A stretch of DNA of 18,068 nt from Candidatus Pacearchaeota archaeon (GTDB lineage: Archaea > Nanoarchaeota > Nanoarchaeia > Pacearchaeales > GW2011-AR1): NCBI GenBank assembly GCA_002690445.1, contig NZER01000156.1, positions 1 to 18,068 on the forward strand, written 5' to 3'. The position numbers were made by a program, and so were the translations under genes. The notes beneath the pieces are model-generated. The model saw only the letters and a list, made by a program, of their open reading frames with translations. It was not told where the DNA came from and did not search any database. Shown in pieces: positions 6,345 through 12,947 of the stretch (positions are counted from its first letter, which is position 1; each line of letters starts with the position of its first letter).

Positions 6345-6542
6345 ATGGTGCTCCAATATAAAAAAAAGACTTCTACTCGCTGGCAGGACTATCCAGGAAA
6401 AAGCAAAATTAAAGGCTCTGTAGAAAATTACGACTTCAGACTTCTAAACAAAAACAAAGAAAAAGTTCTTGTAGAAAAAGGTTCATATCAAAAAGTTATG
6501 AAACGCTTCCGCCAAATTGAATTTTTCAAGCATCACAAATAA
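6345..6542 (+). CDS. Small basic protein, unrecognised (65 aa)
   Basis: I do not recognise this gene. It encodes 65 residues rich in Lys and Arg, with no hydrophobic segment. It starts MVLQYKKKTSTRWQDYPG and ends in a basic tail (MKRFRQIEFFKHHK). The middle (SVENYDFRLLNKNKEKVLVEKG) could form a short beta sheet with a helix after it. The net positive charge suggests nucleic-acid or ribosome binding, but that is a guess. It is the first gene of a two-gene unit: the next ATG follows its stop after one base. The TATA box 31 nt upstream supports it as a real gene. Confidence 0.6.
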   Translation: MVLQYKKKTSTRWQDYPGKSKIKGSVENYDFRLLNKNKEKVLVEKGSYQKVMKRFRQIEFFKHHK

Positions 6543-6543
6543 A

Positions 6544-6765
6544 ATGCAGACCAAACCCACCCCCACCCAAATCAAGAAATTCAAAAAACAAGGACAATAT
6601 CCAAGGAAAACAAAAAACTGGCTCCGCTACCGACAGCAAGAACCATCAAGATTCTCCCAATTCAGAATTAAAACACTTTCACCAACAAAAAAATTAGTTG
6701 TCGGTAAATTAAAGAAAACAGCCAAGTGGGCTGTTCAGAGTATTTTAAAAAAAGGGAAACAATAG
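6544..6765 (+). CDS. Small basic protein, unrecognised (73 aa)
   Basis: I do not recognise this gene. It encodes 73 residues with very high Lys/Arg/Gln content: TQIKKFKKQGQYPRKTKNWL near the N-terminus and KKLVVGKLKKTAKWAVQSIL near the C-terminus. No cysteines or membrane segments are present. ATG 6544 lies one base after the stop of the preceding gene, so translation by re-initiation is likely; a TTG at 6517 inside that gene is the rejected alternative. The two adjacent small basic proteins are probably made together and could bind RNA or DNA, which is inference from charge alone. Confidence 0.6.
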   Translation: MQTKPTPTQIKKFKKQGQYPRKTKNWLRYRQQEPSRFSQFRIKTLSPTKKLVVGKLKKTAKWAVQSILKKGKQ

Positions 6766-6797
6766 GAAAATAATAAGCTCACTAGAATTGAGATAGT

Positions 6798-6805
6798 TTT
6801 ATATA
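6798..6805 (+). promoter_or_regulatory. TATA box of the two-helix membrane protein gene
   Basis: TTTATATA begins 31 nt before the ATG at 6829. Confidence 0.5.
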
Positions 6806-6828
6806 GACAAAGAGATTATTAATAGAAC

Positions 6829-7083
6829 ATGGAAGATAAAATAGAAAAATGGGATCAAGAACAATATAGCCCTCGTCTTAATCTTATTATTAAATTTTTT
6901 TTGATCCCTGCCTTGATAATTGCAATTTTAGGAAGTTGGTTCTTCACAGAAGCATCCATCTCAACAAAAATTATTATGACAATTGTTTTACTGGTCTTTG
7001 GAATAATAGCATACTACTGGACAGTAAAATGGCATAAACCAATTGTTAAGGGAACTCTTAGAAAATTAGCAAAAGAAAAATAA
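6829..7083 (+). CDS. Small two-helix membrane protein, unrecognised (84 aa)
   Basis: An 84-residue protein with two clear hydrophobic helices, about 19-40 (LIIKFFLIPALIIAILGSWFF) and 47-66 (KIIMTIVLLVFGIIAYYWTV). A short loop joins them, and the C-terminal tail is basic (KWHKPIVKGTLRKLAKEK). The N-terminus is acidic and cytosolic-looking, so both termini may face the cytoplasm. No family recognised. It is convergent with the lipoprotein-like gene, the two stop codons being only 3 nt apart. Base use is richer in T than the flanking genes. Confidence 0.65.
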   Translation: MEDKIEKWDQEQYSPRLNLIIKFFLIPALIIAILGSWFFTEASISTKIIMTIVLLVFGIIAYYWTVKWHKPIVKGTLRKLAKEK

Positions 7084-7086
7084 AAC

Positions 7087-7299
7087 CTAACCTCCATCAT
7101 CCAACCCACCCCGCGCCAAAACTCCCTCACTATATTCTGCTCTAACTAAAAACCCCTGTGATTTTGATTTTGATTGGTAAATCGGATGAGGATGGTAATC
7201 AGGGAGGGGCCGAAGAGGTTCTACAGGCTGTTCATTCACACAACCAGAAGTAAGAACTGCTGCCAAAACCAAAGAAGCCAAAGAAAGTGCTTTTTTCAT
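7087..7299 (-). CDS. Small secreted lipoprotein-like protein (70 aa)
   Basis: A 70-residue protein with a signal peptide. The basic start MKKA is followed by the hydrophobic stretch LSLASLVLAAVL and a lipobox-like LTSGC, with C20 as the expected lipidation site. The mature part is only about 50 residues, Pro- and His-rich (PLRPLPDYHPHPIYQ), and ends GGLDDGG. The frame stays open upstream, but the leader there has no signal-like shape, and a TATA-like box (7320-7327, minus) lies about 28 nt before ATG 7299, so I chose that start. Function unknown; a cell-surface anchor or peptide is possible. Confidence 0.6.
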   Translation of the reverse strand: MKKALSLASLVLAAVLTSGCVNEQPVEPLRPLPDYHPHPIYQSKSKSQGFLVRAEYSEGVLARGGLDDGG

Positions 7300-7319
7300 A
7301 AAAACTAAAAAGAAATTCC

Positions 7320-7327
7320 ATTTAAAA
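7320..7327 (-). promoter_or_regulatory. TATA-like box of the lipoprotein-like gene
   Basis: On the minus strand this is a run of T ending in TTTAAATGG, about 28 nt before ATG 7299. It supports the shorter start. Confidence 0.4.
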
Positions 7328-7388
7328 AAATTATGGTGATAAAAGCACACATCAAAAACAAACAACCCTCGCAAAATCCGCTCCTCAC

Positions 7389-7527
7389 GTCGCTTTCCCA
7401 TTTTGCTCCAAATATTTTATGATCAATTACAAATTTTCCACCTCCTGTTCAGCATTTTACAATGTGAAAAGATAATTGAATATTACTAAAAGTCTTCAGA
7501 GACGACAAGACGCTTGCGTCTTGGAGT
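7389..7527 (+). repeat. Dispersed intergenic element, copy B
   Basis: Copy B of the element at 751-913, same orientation. It keeps ATTTTGCTCC, TTATGATCAATT, CAGCATTTTAC and the block GTGAAAAG-AATTGAATATTACTAA. It ends in the same 8-bp hairpin, CAAGACGC (7506-7513) and GCGTCTTG (7516-7523), but the two central bases are TT instead of AA. An internal long-range stem can form from CAATTA (7424-7429) and TAATTG (7473-7478), with TTTTC/GAAAA inside. It lies upstream of the lipoprotein-like gene and past the 3' end of gltX. Confidence 0.7.
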
Positions 7528-7563
7528 CAGAAAAAGTAAATATACTCTAAAACCGAACCCCCA

Positions 7564-9261
7564 TCAAAAATGACCAAACCAAAACTCTAACCTCACCTTC
7601 CCCTTCTTATACAACTTCACAAATCCAAACCTCTCAAACTGCACAACATCCCCAACTTTCAACTTCTTCAACTCCGCCTCCCCCAACCCCTCCACAACTG
7701 AATTATCAGCCATCCTCACACTCACCTTAACATTTCCCGCGTCAGCAGGCAGCCACTGAATAAACTTAACATCCAACCCATCTTCCGGCTCCTCAGAAAT
7801 AAAACTAAAATCTCTCGGCCTAACAGTCCCAATTTCTTCTGCCCTGAAATTCAAAAGATGCATTAACCGATAATCTCCATTTTTCATCAAACTAAAATCC
7901 TGTTTAGGAACAAAAAAATCCTGCCCAGTCTTATAATCTCTAAAACCCAAATTCTGTGACGGATGCAGCGGCAACCTCGCACTCAACTCCGGAGTCCCGG
8001 CAATATGAATCTTCACCGGCTCCGGAACAAAAAAATACCTCTTAGTAACCTTATCCTCAAGAAACTTCTTATTCAGTGCATAAAGCACATCAACAGCAAT
8101 AGTAGAATTAACCTTAGTCAACCCCATATTCAAAATAAAACTCCGAATAATTTCCGGCGCAATTCCCCTGTCCCTCAACGACTGCAAACTCCACGTCCGC
8201 GGATCATTCCAACCGCTATACTCTCCTGCCTTAACTTCCTTAGCCCCCTTGCTCTTTGAAAGCCGAATACCCTGAATTGAAAAAAAACCAGTATGAATCA
8301 CAGTCAGATGCTCCCACTGAAAAATATCCCAAATAAATTTCTCAACCCGAGTTTCCATCATCAAATCAACACCCCGCAAAATATGAGTCACCCCAAGCAG
8401 ATGGTCGTCAATTGCCCACGAAAATTCCAGCAGCGGATAAACCCTGTACTTCCTATTCAAACGCGGATGCCTCCTGTCAGAAATCCGAAACATAACCCTA
8501 TCCCTAAAAGCAGGGTCAGGGTCCTGCATATTTGTCTTCAACCTCACAGCAAGACTGCCCTCTTTTGTCTCCGGCTCAAACATCTCCTTCCACCGAATAA
8601 CATGCTCGCTAGCAGACAGCTCCCGGCACCCGCACCCGACCCCCCGCTTCCGCAGCTCATGCCTCTCTTTTTGCGAGCAGTCGCAAACATACATATAACC
8701 CTTCTTAATCAACTCCTCAGCATAAGCATAATATTTCTCCAATCTATCAGACTTGTAAACAATCTTCTTATCATAATTAACACCAAGCCAATCCACTCCC
8801 TCCTGAATCAACGCATAAGCTTCCGGCTCAATCGGTTTTTCCTCGCTCCCAATTGTATCATCCATAACAAGAATCAACTTCCCGTCATACATCTTAACAT
8901 ATTCATCATTCAAAATCAACTGACGAGTATTCCCAATATGAAGCGGACCAGACGGAAACGGCGCAAACCTCATCACAACCTTCCCATCCTCTGCATTTTC
9001 AAGCGCCGGCAGCCCCTCCCGAATCTCCCTCTTATGAACCTTAACTTTCAATTTTTCAAACTCTTTCTCCTGTTTTTTCAAAGTCATAGAATTAACTTCA
9101 TCAATAACCTCCCCAACCTGAGAAATAACTTCCTTAATATCTTCTTTTTTCAAACCTTCAGAAAACAACCCCGCCAAAACCGCCCCCTGACTCGCCTTCC
9201 CCTTGTACTTCAATGCATTTTCCAAAGCATAAGCCCGAATCACATTTTTCTCAATATCCAT
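7564..9261 (-). CDS. gltX: Glutamyl-tRNA synthetase, archaeal type
   Basis: A 565-residue class Ic aminoacyl-tRNA synthetase that charges tRNA-Glu. Archaeal enzymes may also charge tRNA-Gln when GlnRS is absent. The N-terminal helical region is about 1-90. The Rossmann core begins VMRFAPFPSGPLHIG with HIGN (108-111) as the HIGH motif, and the KMSKS-type loop is LSKSK (334-338). A CxC-x14-CxC pair (C193, C195, C210, C212), typical of archaeal GluRS, could bind zinc. The C-terminal half fits the beta-barrel anticodon-binding domains of the archaeal/eukaryotic group. I chose ATG 9261 over the GTG at 9267 because a minus-strand TATA box lies 30 nt before it. Confidence 0.95.
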   Translation of the reverse strand: MDIEKNVIRAYALENALKYKGKASQGAVLAGLFSEGLKKEDIKEVISQVGEVIDEVNSMTLKKQEKEFEKLKVKVHKREIREGLPALENAEDGKVVMRFAPFPSGPLHIGNTRQLILNDEYVKMYDGKLILVMDDTIGSEEKPIEPEAYALIQEGVDWLGVNYDKKIVYKSDRLEKYYAYAEELIKKGYMYVCDCSQKERHELRKRGVGCGCRELSASEHVIRWKEMFEPETKEGSLAVRLKTNMQDPDPAFRDRVMFRISDRRHPRLNRKYRVYPLLEFSWAIDDHLLGVTHILRGVDLMMETRVEKFIWDIFQWEHLTVIHTGFFSIQGIRLSKSKGAKEVKAGEYSGWNDPRTWSLQSLRDRGIAPEIIRSFILNMGLTKVNSTIAVDVLYALNKKFLEDKVTKRYFFVPEPVKIHIAGTPELSARLPLHPSQNLGFRDYKTGQDFFVPKQDFSLMKNGDYRLMHLLNFRAEEIGTVRPRDFSFISEEPEDGLDVKFIQWLPADAGNVKVSVRMADNSVVEGLGEAELKKLKVGDVVQFERFGFVKLYKKGKVRLEFWFGHF

Positions 9262-9283
9262 ACCCACCTTAAGAATAAAGACA

Positions 9284-9291
9284 TTTTAAAT
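9284..9291 (-). promoter_or_regulatory. TATA box of gltX
   Basis: On the minus strand AATTTAAAATG, with its 5' end about 30 nt before ATG 9261. It favours ATG 9261 over GTG 9267, which would be only 24 nt away. Confidence 0.5.
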
Positions 9292-9339
9292 TTGTCTATT
9301 TCATCAAATTTTATAGTCAACAAACTTTATTAATTCAAA

Positions 9340-9502
9340 GCATTTTACGATGAGAGAAAAGAGATTATGACATTAATAAAGATGTGTGCGAGAACTAAAA
9401 CCGACAAGGTGGAGTAAAAAATTTCGCTTTTTCAACAATCTTTTTTAATAATACTTGAAAATGCAAAAATTTTTTCGAGCCTAAGTGAAATCTGATATTA
9501 CT
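9340..9502. repeat. Rearranged fragments of the dispersed element
   Basis: This 320-bp gap upstream of gltX contains no gene that I can support. It holds GCATTTTACGATG (9340-9352), ATATTACTAA (9493-9502), and an inverted copy of the sequence just before copy A. The reverse complement of 9401-9427 contains GCGAAAT, then CTCCACCTTGTCGG, against GCGAAATCTCCGCCTTGTCGG-like sequence at 735-755. The order and orientation differ from copies A and B, so it looks like a broken or rearranged copy. Confidence 0.4.
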
Positions 9503-9561
9503 AATTATTTTAAGGATAAATCACAGATCCCTTAGTCACACATCTATTCCACAGCACAAAT

Positions 9562-9569
9562 CTTTAAAA
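9562..9569 (+). promoter_or_regulatory. TATA box of the gene at 9592
   Basis: CTTTAAAA begins 30 nt before the ATG at 9592. Confidence 0.5.
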
Positions 9570-9591
9570 ATCGAATTCAATTATATATGAC

Positions 9592-9963
9592 ATGGCTGAA
9601 GAAGAACCACCAGATAACAGAAACATTCAACCTCACCTCTGGCTGCCCTGGACTGCCTGCTCTCCTAGAGTAATACCACAAATTTATCGACACAAATGCA
9701 ACGGAAACTTAAAAGCTGTAAAAGACTTCTTAGATAGAATAGGTTCATTAGCTAATCAACATCTAATAATCACCGCAAAAAGAGATGGGGAAAAGAGATA
9801 TCAAACATCGGGGGTCTTTTTACCAGGATTTTTCTACAACCAAGAAGGAGACAAAGTTCCTTCAGGAATTGTTTTAGAACAACAAACACAACAGGGAGGG
9901 AATCTTTATTACAGAGTATATTTTGACAGAATACACAGCGCAACGCCAATCATGTCCCACTAA
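9592..9963 (+). CDS. Unrecognised protein (123 aa)
   Basis: I do not recognise this gene. It encodes 123 residues without membrane segments. The acidic start (MAEEEPPD) leads to LWLPWTACSPRVIPQIYRHK, a helical KAVKDFLDRIGSLANQHL (about 42-59), and a beta-rich C-terminal half with LIITAKRDGEKRYQTSGVF and GIVLEQQT...LYYRVYFDRIHS. The second half could be a small barrel or ligand-binding fold. The TATA box 30 nt upstream supports a single-gene transcript. It is convergent with the coiled-coil gene, 10 nt away. Confidence 0.6.
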   Translation: MAEEEPPDNRNIQPHLWLPWTACSPRVIPQIYRHKCNGNLKAVKDFLDRIGSLANQHLIITAKRDGEKRYQTSGVFLPGFFYNQEGDKVPSGIVLEQQTQQGGNLYYRVYFDRIHSATPIMSH

Positions 9964-9973
9964 TCACTAAAAA

Positions 9974-10405
9974 TCAAAGCTCTCCAATACCTGCCTTTCT
10001 CTCTAACAGCTCAATCCTCTGCTCCATCTTATACAGCTTATTATCTAAATCAGATATTTGCTTGGAAATTTTTCTTAAATCTTCAGAAGGTGTTGTTCTC
10101 GGAGATAAAGAAGGTGCACTCACTACCGAACCTGCAGCAGACGCAGCAGGATTATCCATAAAATTAAAAAAATCCCCCCCACCAGAACCACCCGCCCCTG
10201 CTGATTCCACCTTTTCCTCTTCCACCAAATCTACAGGATTCACCGCTCCCACAGAAACCCCAGCCCCCCCAACCTCTACAAAACCCTCATCATTTGTCAC
10301 AACTCCAACAGAACTTTCCTGCCGAGGAACCGGAAGCCGCGGCATACCCATCCTCTGCAACTTTCTAATATCAATCATTCTCTTCTTTTTTCTAAACAAA
10401 CCCAT
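9974..10405 (-). CDS. Disordered protein with C-terminal coiled coil (143 aa)
   Basis: A 143-residue protein. It has a basic N-terminus (MGLFRKKKRMIDIRKLQRMG), a long low-complexity middle rich in Val, Gly, Ala, Ser and Pro, and a C-terminal heptad region (about 109-138: SEDLRKISKQISDLDNKLYK then MEQRIELLERK) expected to form a coiled coil. No enzyme motif is seen. A tethered oligomeric adaptor is plausible, but function is unknown. I chose ATG 10405 over the upstream TTG at 10423 because the TATA box at 10427-10434 sits 29 nt before the ATG. Confidence 0.65.
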   Translation of the reverse strand: MGLFRKKKRMIDIRKLQRMGMPRLPVPRQESSVGVVTNDEGFVEVGGAGVSVGAVNPVDLVEEEKVESAGAGGSGGGDFFNFMDNPAASAAGSVVSAPSLSPRTTPSEDLRKISKQISDLDNKLYKMEQRIELLERKAGIGEL

Positions 10406-10426
10406 GCAAAATCTTAGAGCCAAGTT

Positions 10427-10434
10427 TATTTAAA
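10427..10434 (-). promoter_or_regulatory. TATA box of the coiled-coil gene
   Basis: ATTTAAATAA on the minus strand, with its 5' end about 29 nt before ATG 10405. Confidence 0.5.
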
Positions 10435-10446
10435 TGTTTTCAATTA

Positions 10447-10596
10447 TCAAGAATAAGTTCTGTAATTCCCTGCCCTATATCCTCCCAAATACTTCCTGCT
10501 AAGATTCTCACTATCATAATCTTTCACCTCACTTATCCGCCTCGCAGGATACGGTCCCCCCGGAAGCCCGCCTGTTGAACCTTGATAATCTCCCAT
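10447..10596 (-). CDS. Tiny Gly/Tyr/Arg-rich protein (49 aa)
   Basis: A 49-residue frame in an otherwise empty 190-bp gap. It runs from ATG 10596 to the TGA at 10447-10449. The N-terminal part is Gly/Pro-rich (MGDYQGSTGGLPGGPYPARR) and the end is GGYRAGNYRTYS. The minus-strand TATA box TTTAAATA (10618-10625) lies 29 nt before the ATG, the spacing typical of this window, which is the main reason to call it. The sequence also keeps the strong C-over-G bias of neighbouring native genes. Function unknown; homologue conservation would settle it. Confidence 0.5.
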   Translation of the reverse strand: MGDYQGSTGGLPGGPYPARRISEVKDYDSENLSRKYLGGYRAGNYRTYS

Positions 10597-10617
10597 GTTA
10601 AAAAAAAGAAAGATGGT

Positions 10618-10625
10618 TATTTAAA
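10618..10625 (-). promoter_or_regulatory. TATA box of the 49-aa gene
   Basis: TTTAAATA on the minus strand lies 29 nt before ATG 10596, immediately past the stop of the upstream gene (10627). Confidence 0.45.
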
Positions 10626-10626
10626 T

Positions 10627-11268
10627 TTAATTAAAATCCTTTATTTCGTCTGCATAGTATTTTGCTAATGCTTGTCTGTATGCATAAAGGCTTTTATTCC
10701 AGTCTGAGAATGGATTTTCAGGATTGTCAGAGTGATTAAATATTTCTTCCTGCTTTTGTTCGACTACAATACTATCCCAACTCATCCTTCCATTTTTTAA
10801 TCTTAGAAATTGAAATCTGAAAAATCTTTTAGGGTCCTCTAAAGCTTTTATAGTAAAATCTGTAGGATTTCCAAAACATCTATAACTCCCACCATATGTT
10901 GTTCGCTCATAATCTTTGCATAATTCAATAACTTCTTTGCATTCTTCAGCAGTTAAGCCAGTATGTCCTCCTGCCACTCTCGGAAGACAGAAATCATCAT
11001 GCCAATGTGGAGTCTTAAATAAATATGCCCAGTTTTCTAAATCAGTTGGAATAATGATTCCTGGTAGCCTTATAAGGTTAATTAATTGTTTTTTTGGAAT
11101 ATGCCCAGATACTCCTTGAGATTCTGAAAGTACTTTATAAGGAATAATAAAATTATCAATATCTTCTCCAATGGAGACTCGTCTTACTAATTCTGCTTCT
11201 AACCTATATCTGACTGGAGCCAAATAAAAAGACTTTCTTTCTTGTTGGCTTGCTGGTTCTTTTCTCAT
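10627..11268 (-). CDS. Unrecognised protein, last gene of a four-gene cluster (213 aa)
   Basis: I do not recognise this gene. It encodes 213 residues, soluble, rich in aromatic and charged residues. The central region holds a possible metal-binding cluster, TPHWHDDFCLPRVAGGHTG (about residues 86-104), with three histidines, two aspartates and a cysteine. A helical CKEVIELCKDYERTTYGG follows. The C-terminus is KSLYAYRQALAKYYADEIKD. I chose ATG 11268, not the GTG seven codons upstream, because GGAGGT (11278-11283) is 9 nt before it and the 35-aa gene stops one base away. Base composition differs from flanking genes (8 C and 8 G in 10801-10860). Confidence 0.65.
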   Translation of the reverse strand: MRKEPASQQERKSFYLAPVRYRLEAELVRRVSIGEDIDNFIIPYKVLSESQGVSGHIPKKQLINLIRLPGIIIPTDLENWAYLFKTPHWHDDFCLPRVAGGHTGLTAEECKEVIELCKDYERTTYGGSYRCFGNPTDFTIKALEDPKRFFRFQFLRLKNGRMSWDSIVVEQKQEEIFNHSDNPENPFSDWNKSLYAYRQALAKYYADEIKDFN

Positions 11269-11269
11269 C

Positions 11270-11377
11270 TTATCCAGACCTCCCCCCATTATCTAATCGG
11301 CCATCTAATTCTCTTTCAGCTTCTCTCACTTCTTCTGGTGTTGTTACAAGAGTTGCTCTGAATAGTTCATCTGTCAT
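11270..11377 (-). CDS. Micro-protein within the four-gene cluster (35 aa)
   Basis: A 35-residue acidic frame starting MTDELFRATLVTTPEEVREA, then a helix with a glycine-rich tail ending NGGRSG. It is too short for most gene finders, but a perfect GGAGGT (11387-11392) lies 9 nt upstream. The previous gene stops one base before it, and the next starts one base after it. This neat packing supports real translation. It could be a small regulator or adaptor for its neighbours; function unknown. Confidence 0.6.
   Translation of the reverse strand: MTDELFRATLVTTPEEVREAERELDGRLDNGGRSG
11278..11283 (-). promoter_or_regulatory. Shine-Dalgarno of the 213-aa gene
   Basis: GGAGGT on the minus strand, 9 nt before ATG 11268, inside the last codons of the 35-aa gene. 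It decides the start of the 213-aa protein. Confidence 0.7.
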
Positions 11378-11378
11378 T

Positions 11379-11786
11379 TTATTCAGACCTCCTATGCCAC
11401 CCTTGGCAAATTTCCCATGATTCTCGTTCATTAGACTGAATAATATCATCTCTTATGTTATCACAGAGGCTTTTCTTTTTATTAGGGTCTTTTATCTCAG
11501 TACCTGTTGCACTTTTTGATTTTTCAGATGCAGAGATAATTCTGTAAATTCTGTTTTTAGAACTAAAAGGTGCAGCTGTAATTCTATCGCTACATCTAAA
11601 TTGTTCAGACAGGTCTTCGCAAAACACATCCTGCAATCTTTCATTATAATCAAAAACATACAATGCTCCTGCAAAACTATAGGTTGTTAAACCTTCCATA
11701 GTCATCTGACTCATATCTGGATTTCCAAACTCATCAACATACCCTTCTCTTTTAACAGAAAAACCTCTAAATGTTCTAAGACTCAT
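11379..11786 (-). CDS. Unrecognised protein in the four-gene cluster (135 aa)
   Basis: I do not recognise this gene. It encodes 135 soluble residues. MSLRTFRGFSVKREGYVDEF leads into a probable beta-rich part (GLTTYSFAGALYVFDYNERL), followed by cysteine-containing DVFCEDLSEQFRCSD and a polar, Lys-rich C-terminus. The start is uncertain. ATG 11786 overlaps the end of the upstream gene by 11 nt and has GGGGGAG just before it; ATG 11798 is possible. Its last codons carry the Shine-Dalgarno of the next gene. Tight overlap indicates one transcript with the 125-aa gene. Confidence 0.6.
   Translation of the reverse strand: MSLRTFRGFSVKREGYVDEFGNPDMSQMTMEGLTTYSFAGALYVFDYNERLQDVFCEDLSEQFRCSDRITAAPFSSKNRIYRIISASEKSKSATGTEIKDPNKKKSLCDNIRDDIIQSNERESWEICQGWHRRSE
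11387..11392 (-). promoter_or_regulatory. Shine-Dalgarno of the 35-aa gene
   Basis: GGAGGT on the minus strand, 9 nt before ATG 11377. The context GGAGGTCTGAATAAAATG is almost the same as at the next junction, GGAGGTCTGGATAAGATG. Confidence 0.7.
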
Positions 11787-12153
11787 TTTCTCCCCCATAT
11801 CTTGATTCAAGATAAAATCGATTCAGTAAAGCTGATTCAGAAAGATCTACAAGTTGTTCATATCTCTCTTGTGACATTTTTCTATCCATTAAAGCCCAAA
11901 TTGCTTTTTCAGCTAAGATGTAAGGCAAGGTATCTTCTGTATTAACTCCAACATACATACTGCCAGATTTTCTTAAATTATCGAGTTTTTGATAAAGGGT
12001 GTCCTGATTAAAATTATCTCCCTGCATTCCTCCAGCTCTCTGACACATTATTCTCGTTCTTAATGGTGATTCATTTAAGACAGCTCTTGCTCTTTGTACC
12101 ATTCGTTTTCTTGCTCTTCTCTTCTGTATTCTTTCTCCCATTTTCATCTCCAT
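11776..12153 (-). CDS. Unrecognised basic helical protein, first gene of the cluster (125 aa)
   Basis: I do not recognise this gene. It encodes 125 residues. The N-terminal third is strongly basic (MGERIQKRRARKRMVQRARA) and could bind nucleic acid; the rest is predicted helical (DTLYQKLDNLRK, YILAEKAIWALMD, YEQLVDLSESALLNRFYLES). ATG 12153 is the first of several candidates (12147 is also possible). The upstream box is weak: minus-strand TATTTTTG near 12181-12188. It is divergent from the NYN gene across 110 bp, so the two units may share regulation. Confidence 0.6.
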   Translation of the reverse strand: MEMKMGERIQKRRARKRMVQRARAVLNESPLRTRIMCQRAGGMQGDNFNQDTLYQKLDNLRKSGSMYVGVNTEDTLPYILAEKAIWALMDRKMSQERYEQLVDLSESALLNRFYLESRYGGENES

Positions 12154-12233
12154 GCAGCAATTAACTACACACTAGTAAGTACAAAAATAGCATAATTAAA
12201 ACTTTCTTCTCGGATTTTTAACAAAACGCAATA

Positions 12234-12241
12234 TTTATATA
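12234..12241 (+). promoter_or_regulatory. TATA box of the NYN-Lrp operon
   Basis: TTTATATA begins 30 nt before the ATG at 12264. It sits in the 110-bp divergent gap. Confidence 0.55.
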
Positions 12242-12263
12242 CTTAAAATGCATTAAGTAAATT

Positions 12264-12947
12264 ATGGAAAAAGAAACCAATCCAAAAATTTATAAAGCTC
12301 AAAAACTAAATAATATCAATATACACCCCGGTGATCTGAAAGGGTCGCCGGATGAGTCCTTTTCTCTTAGGGATACATTAGTCTTTATTGATGAAGCTTT
12401 TTTGTCCAGACTAAGCAAACATTTTGGACAAGGAACTTATCTCAGATTCGACAGATTTTCTTTTTCAAAAAATTTAGCTAAAAGAGAGAATCTTAATCTA
12501 AAAGGAATATTTATGTATATTGCGCCCCCATTCCAATCAGAAAAACCTTCTAAACAAGAAGAATTAAAAAAAGAAGGTTACGACAAATTCATCAAAAAAT
12601 TAAAACAAAAAGAAATCATTGTGAGAGAAGGAAGATGCCAAAGAATACTTAATGAAAAAGGAGAATTCGAATATCGCCAAAAAGGGGTGGATATCCTATT
12701 AGCAATAGATCTAATGAATGTTCTATCAAAATACTCAGATGTAAAAAGAACAATCCTCATTGCATCAGATTCTGATTTTGTACCTGTTATAAAAAATCTA
12801 GAAGAAAAGAAAATAAAAACAATCCTTTACACTTTTTATCAAAAAAAGCGAAATACCGAATTTTCAAGAAGCAATCATCTAATAAAATCAGTTCACAAAT
12901 ATGTTTTACTAACTAAACAAGATTTTGAAAACTCCCCGCTAAAATGA
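12264..12947 (+). CDS. NYN (PIN-like) domain protein, probable RNase
   Basis: A 227-residue protein with the NYN-domain signature: LVFIDEAFL (39-47, where family members usually read VFIDxxNL), QKGVDILLAIDLM (139-151) and LIASDSDFVPVIKNL (165-179), then KTILYTFY. The acidic set D43, D143, D149, D169 and D171 is intact, consistent with metal-dependent RNA cleavage as known for NYN/PIN relatives. Residues 1-35 and the Lys-rich tract 93-120 are extra. The stop codon overlaps the start of the Lrp-type regulator (ATGA), so the two are translationally coupled. Substrate unknown. Confidence 0.85.
   Translation: MEKETNPKIYKAQKLNNINIHPGDLKGSPDESFSLRDTLVFIDEAFLSRLSKHFGQGTYLRFDRFSFSKNLAKRENLNLKGIFMYIAPPFQSEKPSKQEELKKEGYDKFIKKLKQKEIIVREGRCQRILNEKGEFEYRQKGVDILLAIDLMNVLSKYSDVKRTILIASDSDFVPVIKNLEEKKIKTILYTFYQKKRNTEFSRSNHLIKSVHKYVLLTKQDFENSPLK

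Noticed and set aside
6169..6423. An 84-codon + strand frame across the hairpin region
   Set aside because: It runs through hairpins and into the 65-aa gene in another frame; the latter has the TATA box and the better protein.
8928..8939. Defective GluRS because the HIGH motif reads HIGN
   Set aside because: Variation at the last HIGH position is tolerated in class I synthetases, and all other core motifs, including LSKSK, are intact.
8293..9333. A 346-codon open frame on the + strand
   Set aside because: It lies antisense to gltX, whose motifs are unmistakable. The product is an unnatural Asn/Pro/Ile/Leu-rich sequence arising from the C-rich strand.
9270..9590. tRNA gene in the gap upstream of gltX
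   Set aside because: I found no T-loop GTTCRAATC-like box, acceptor stem pairing or cloverleaf; only repeat fragments and AT-rich DNA.
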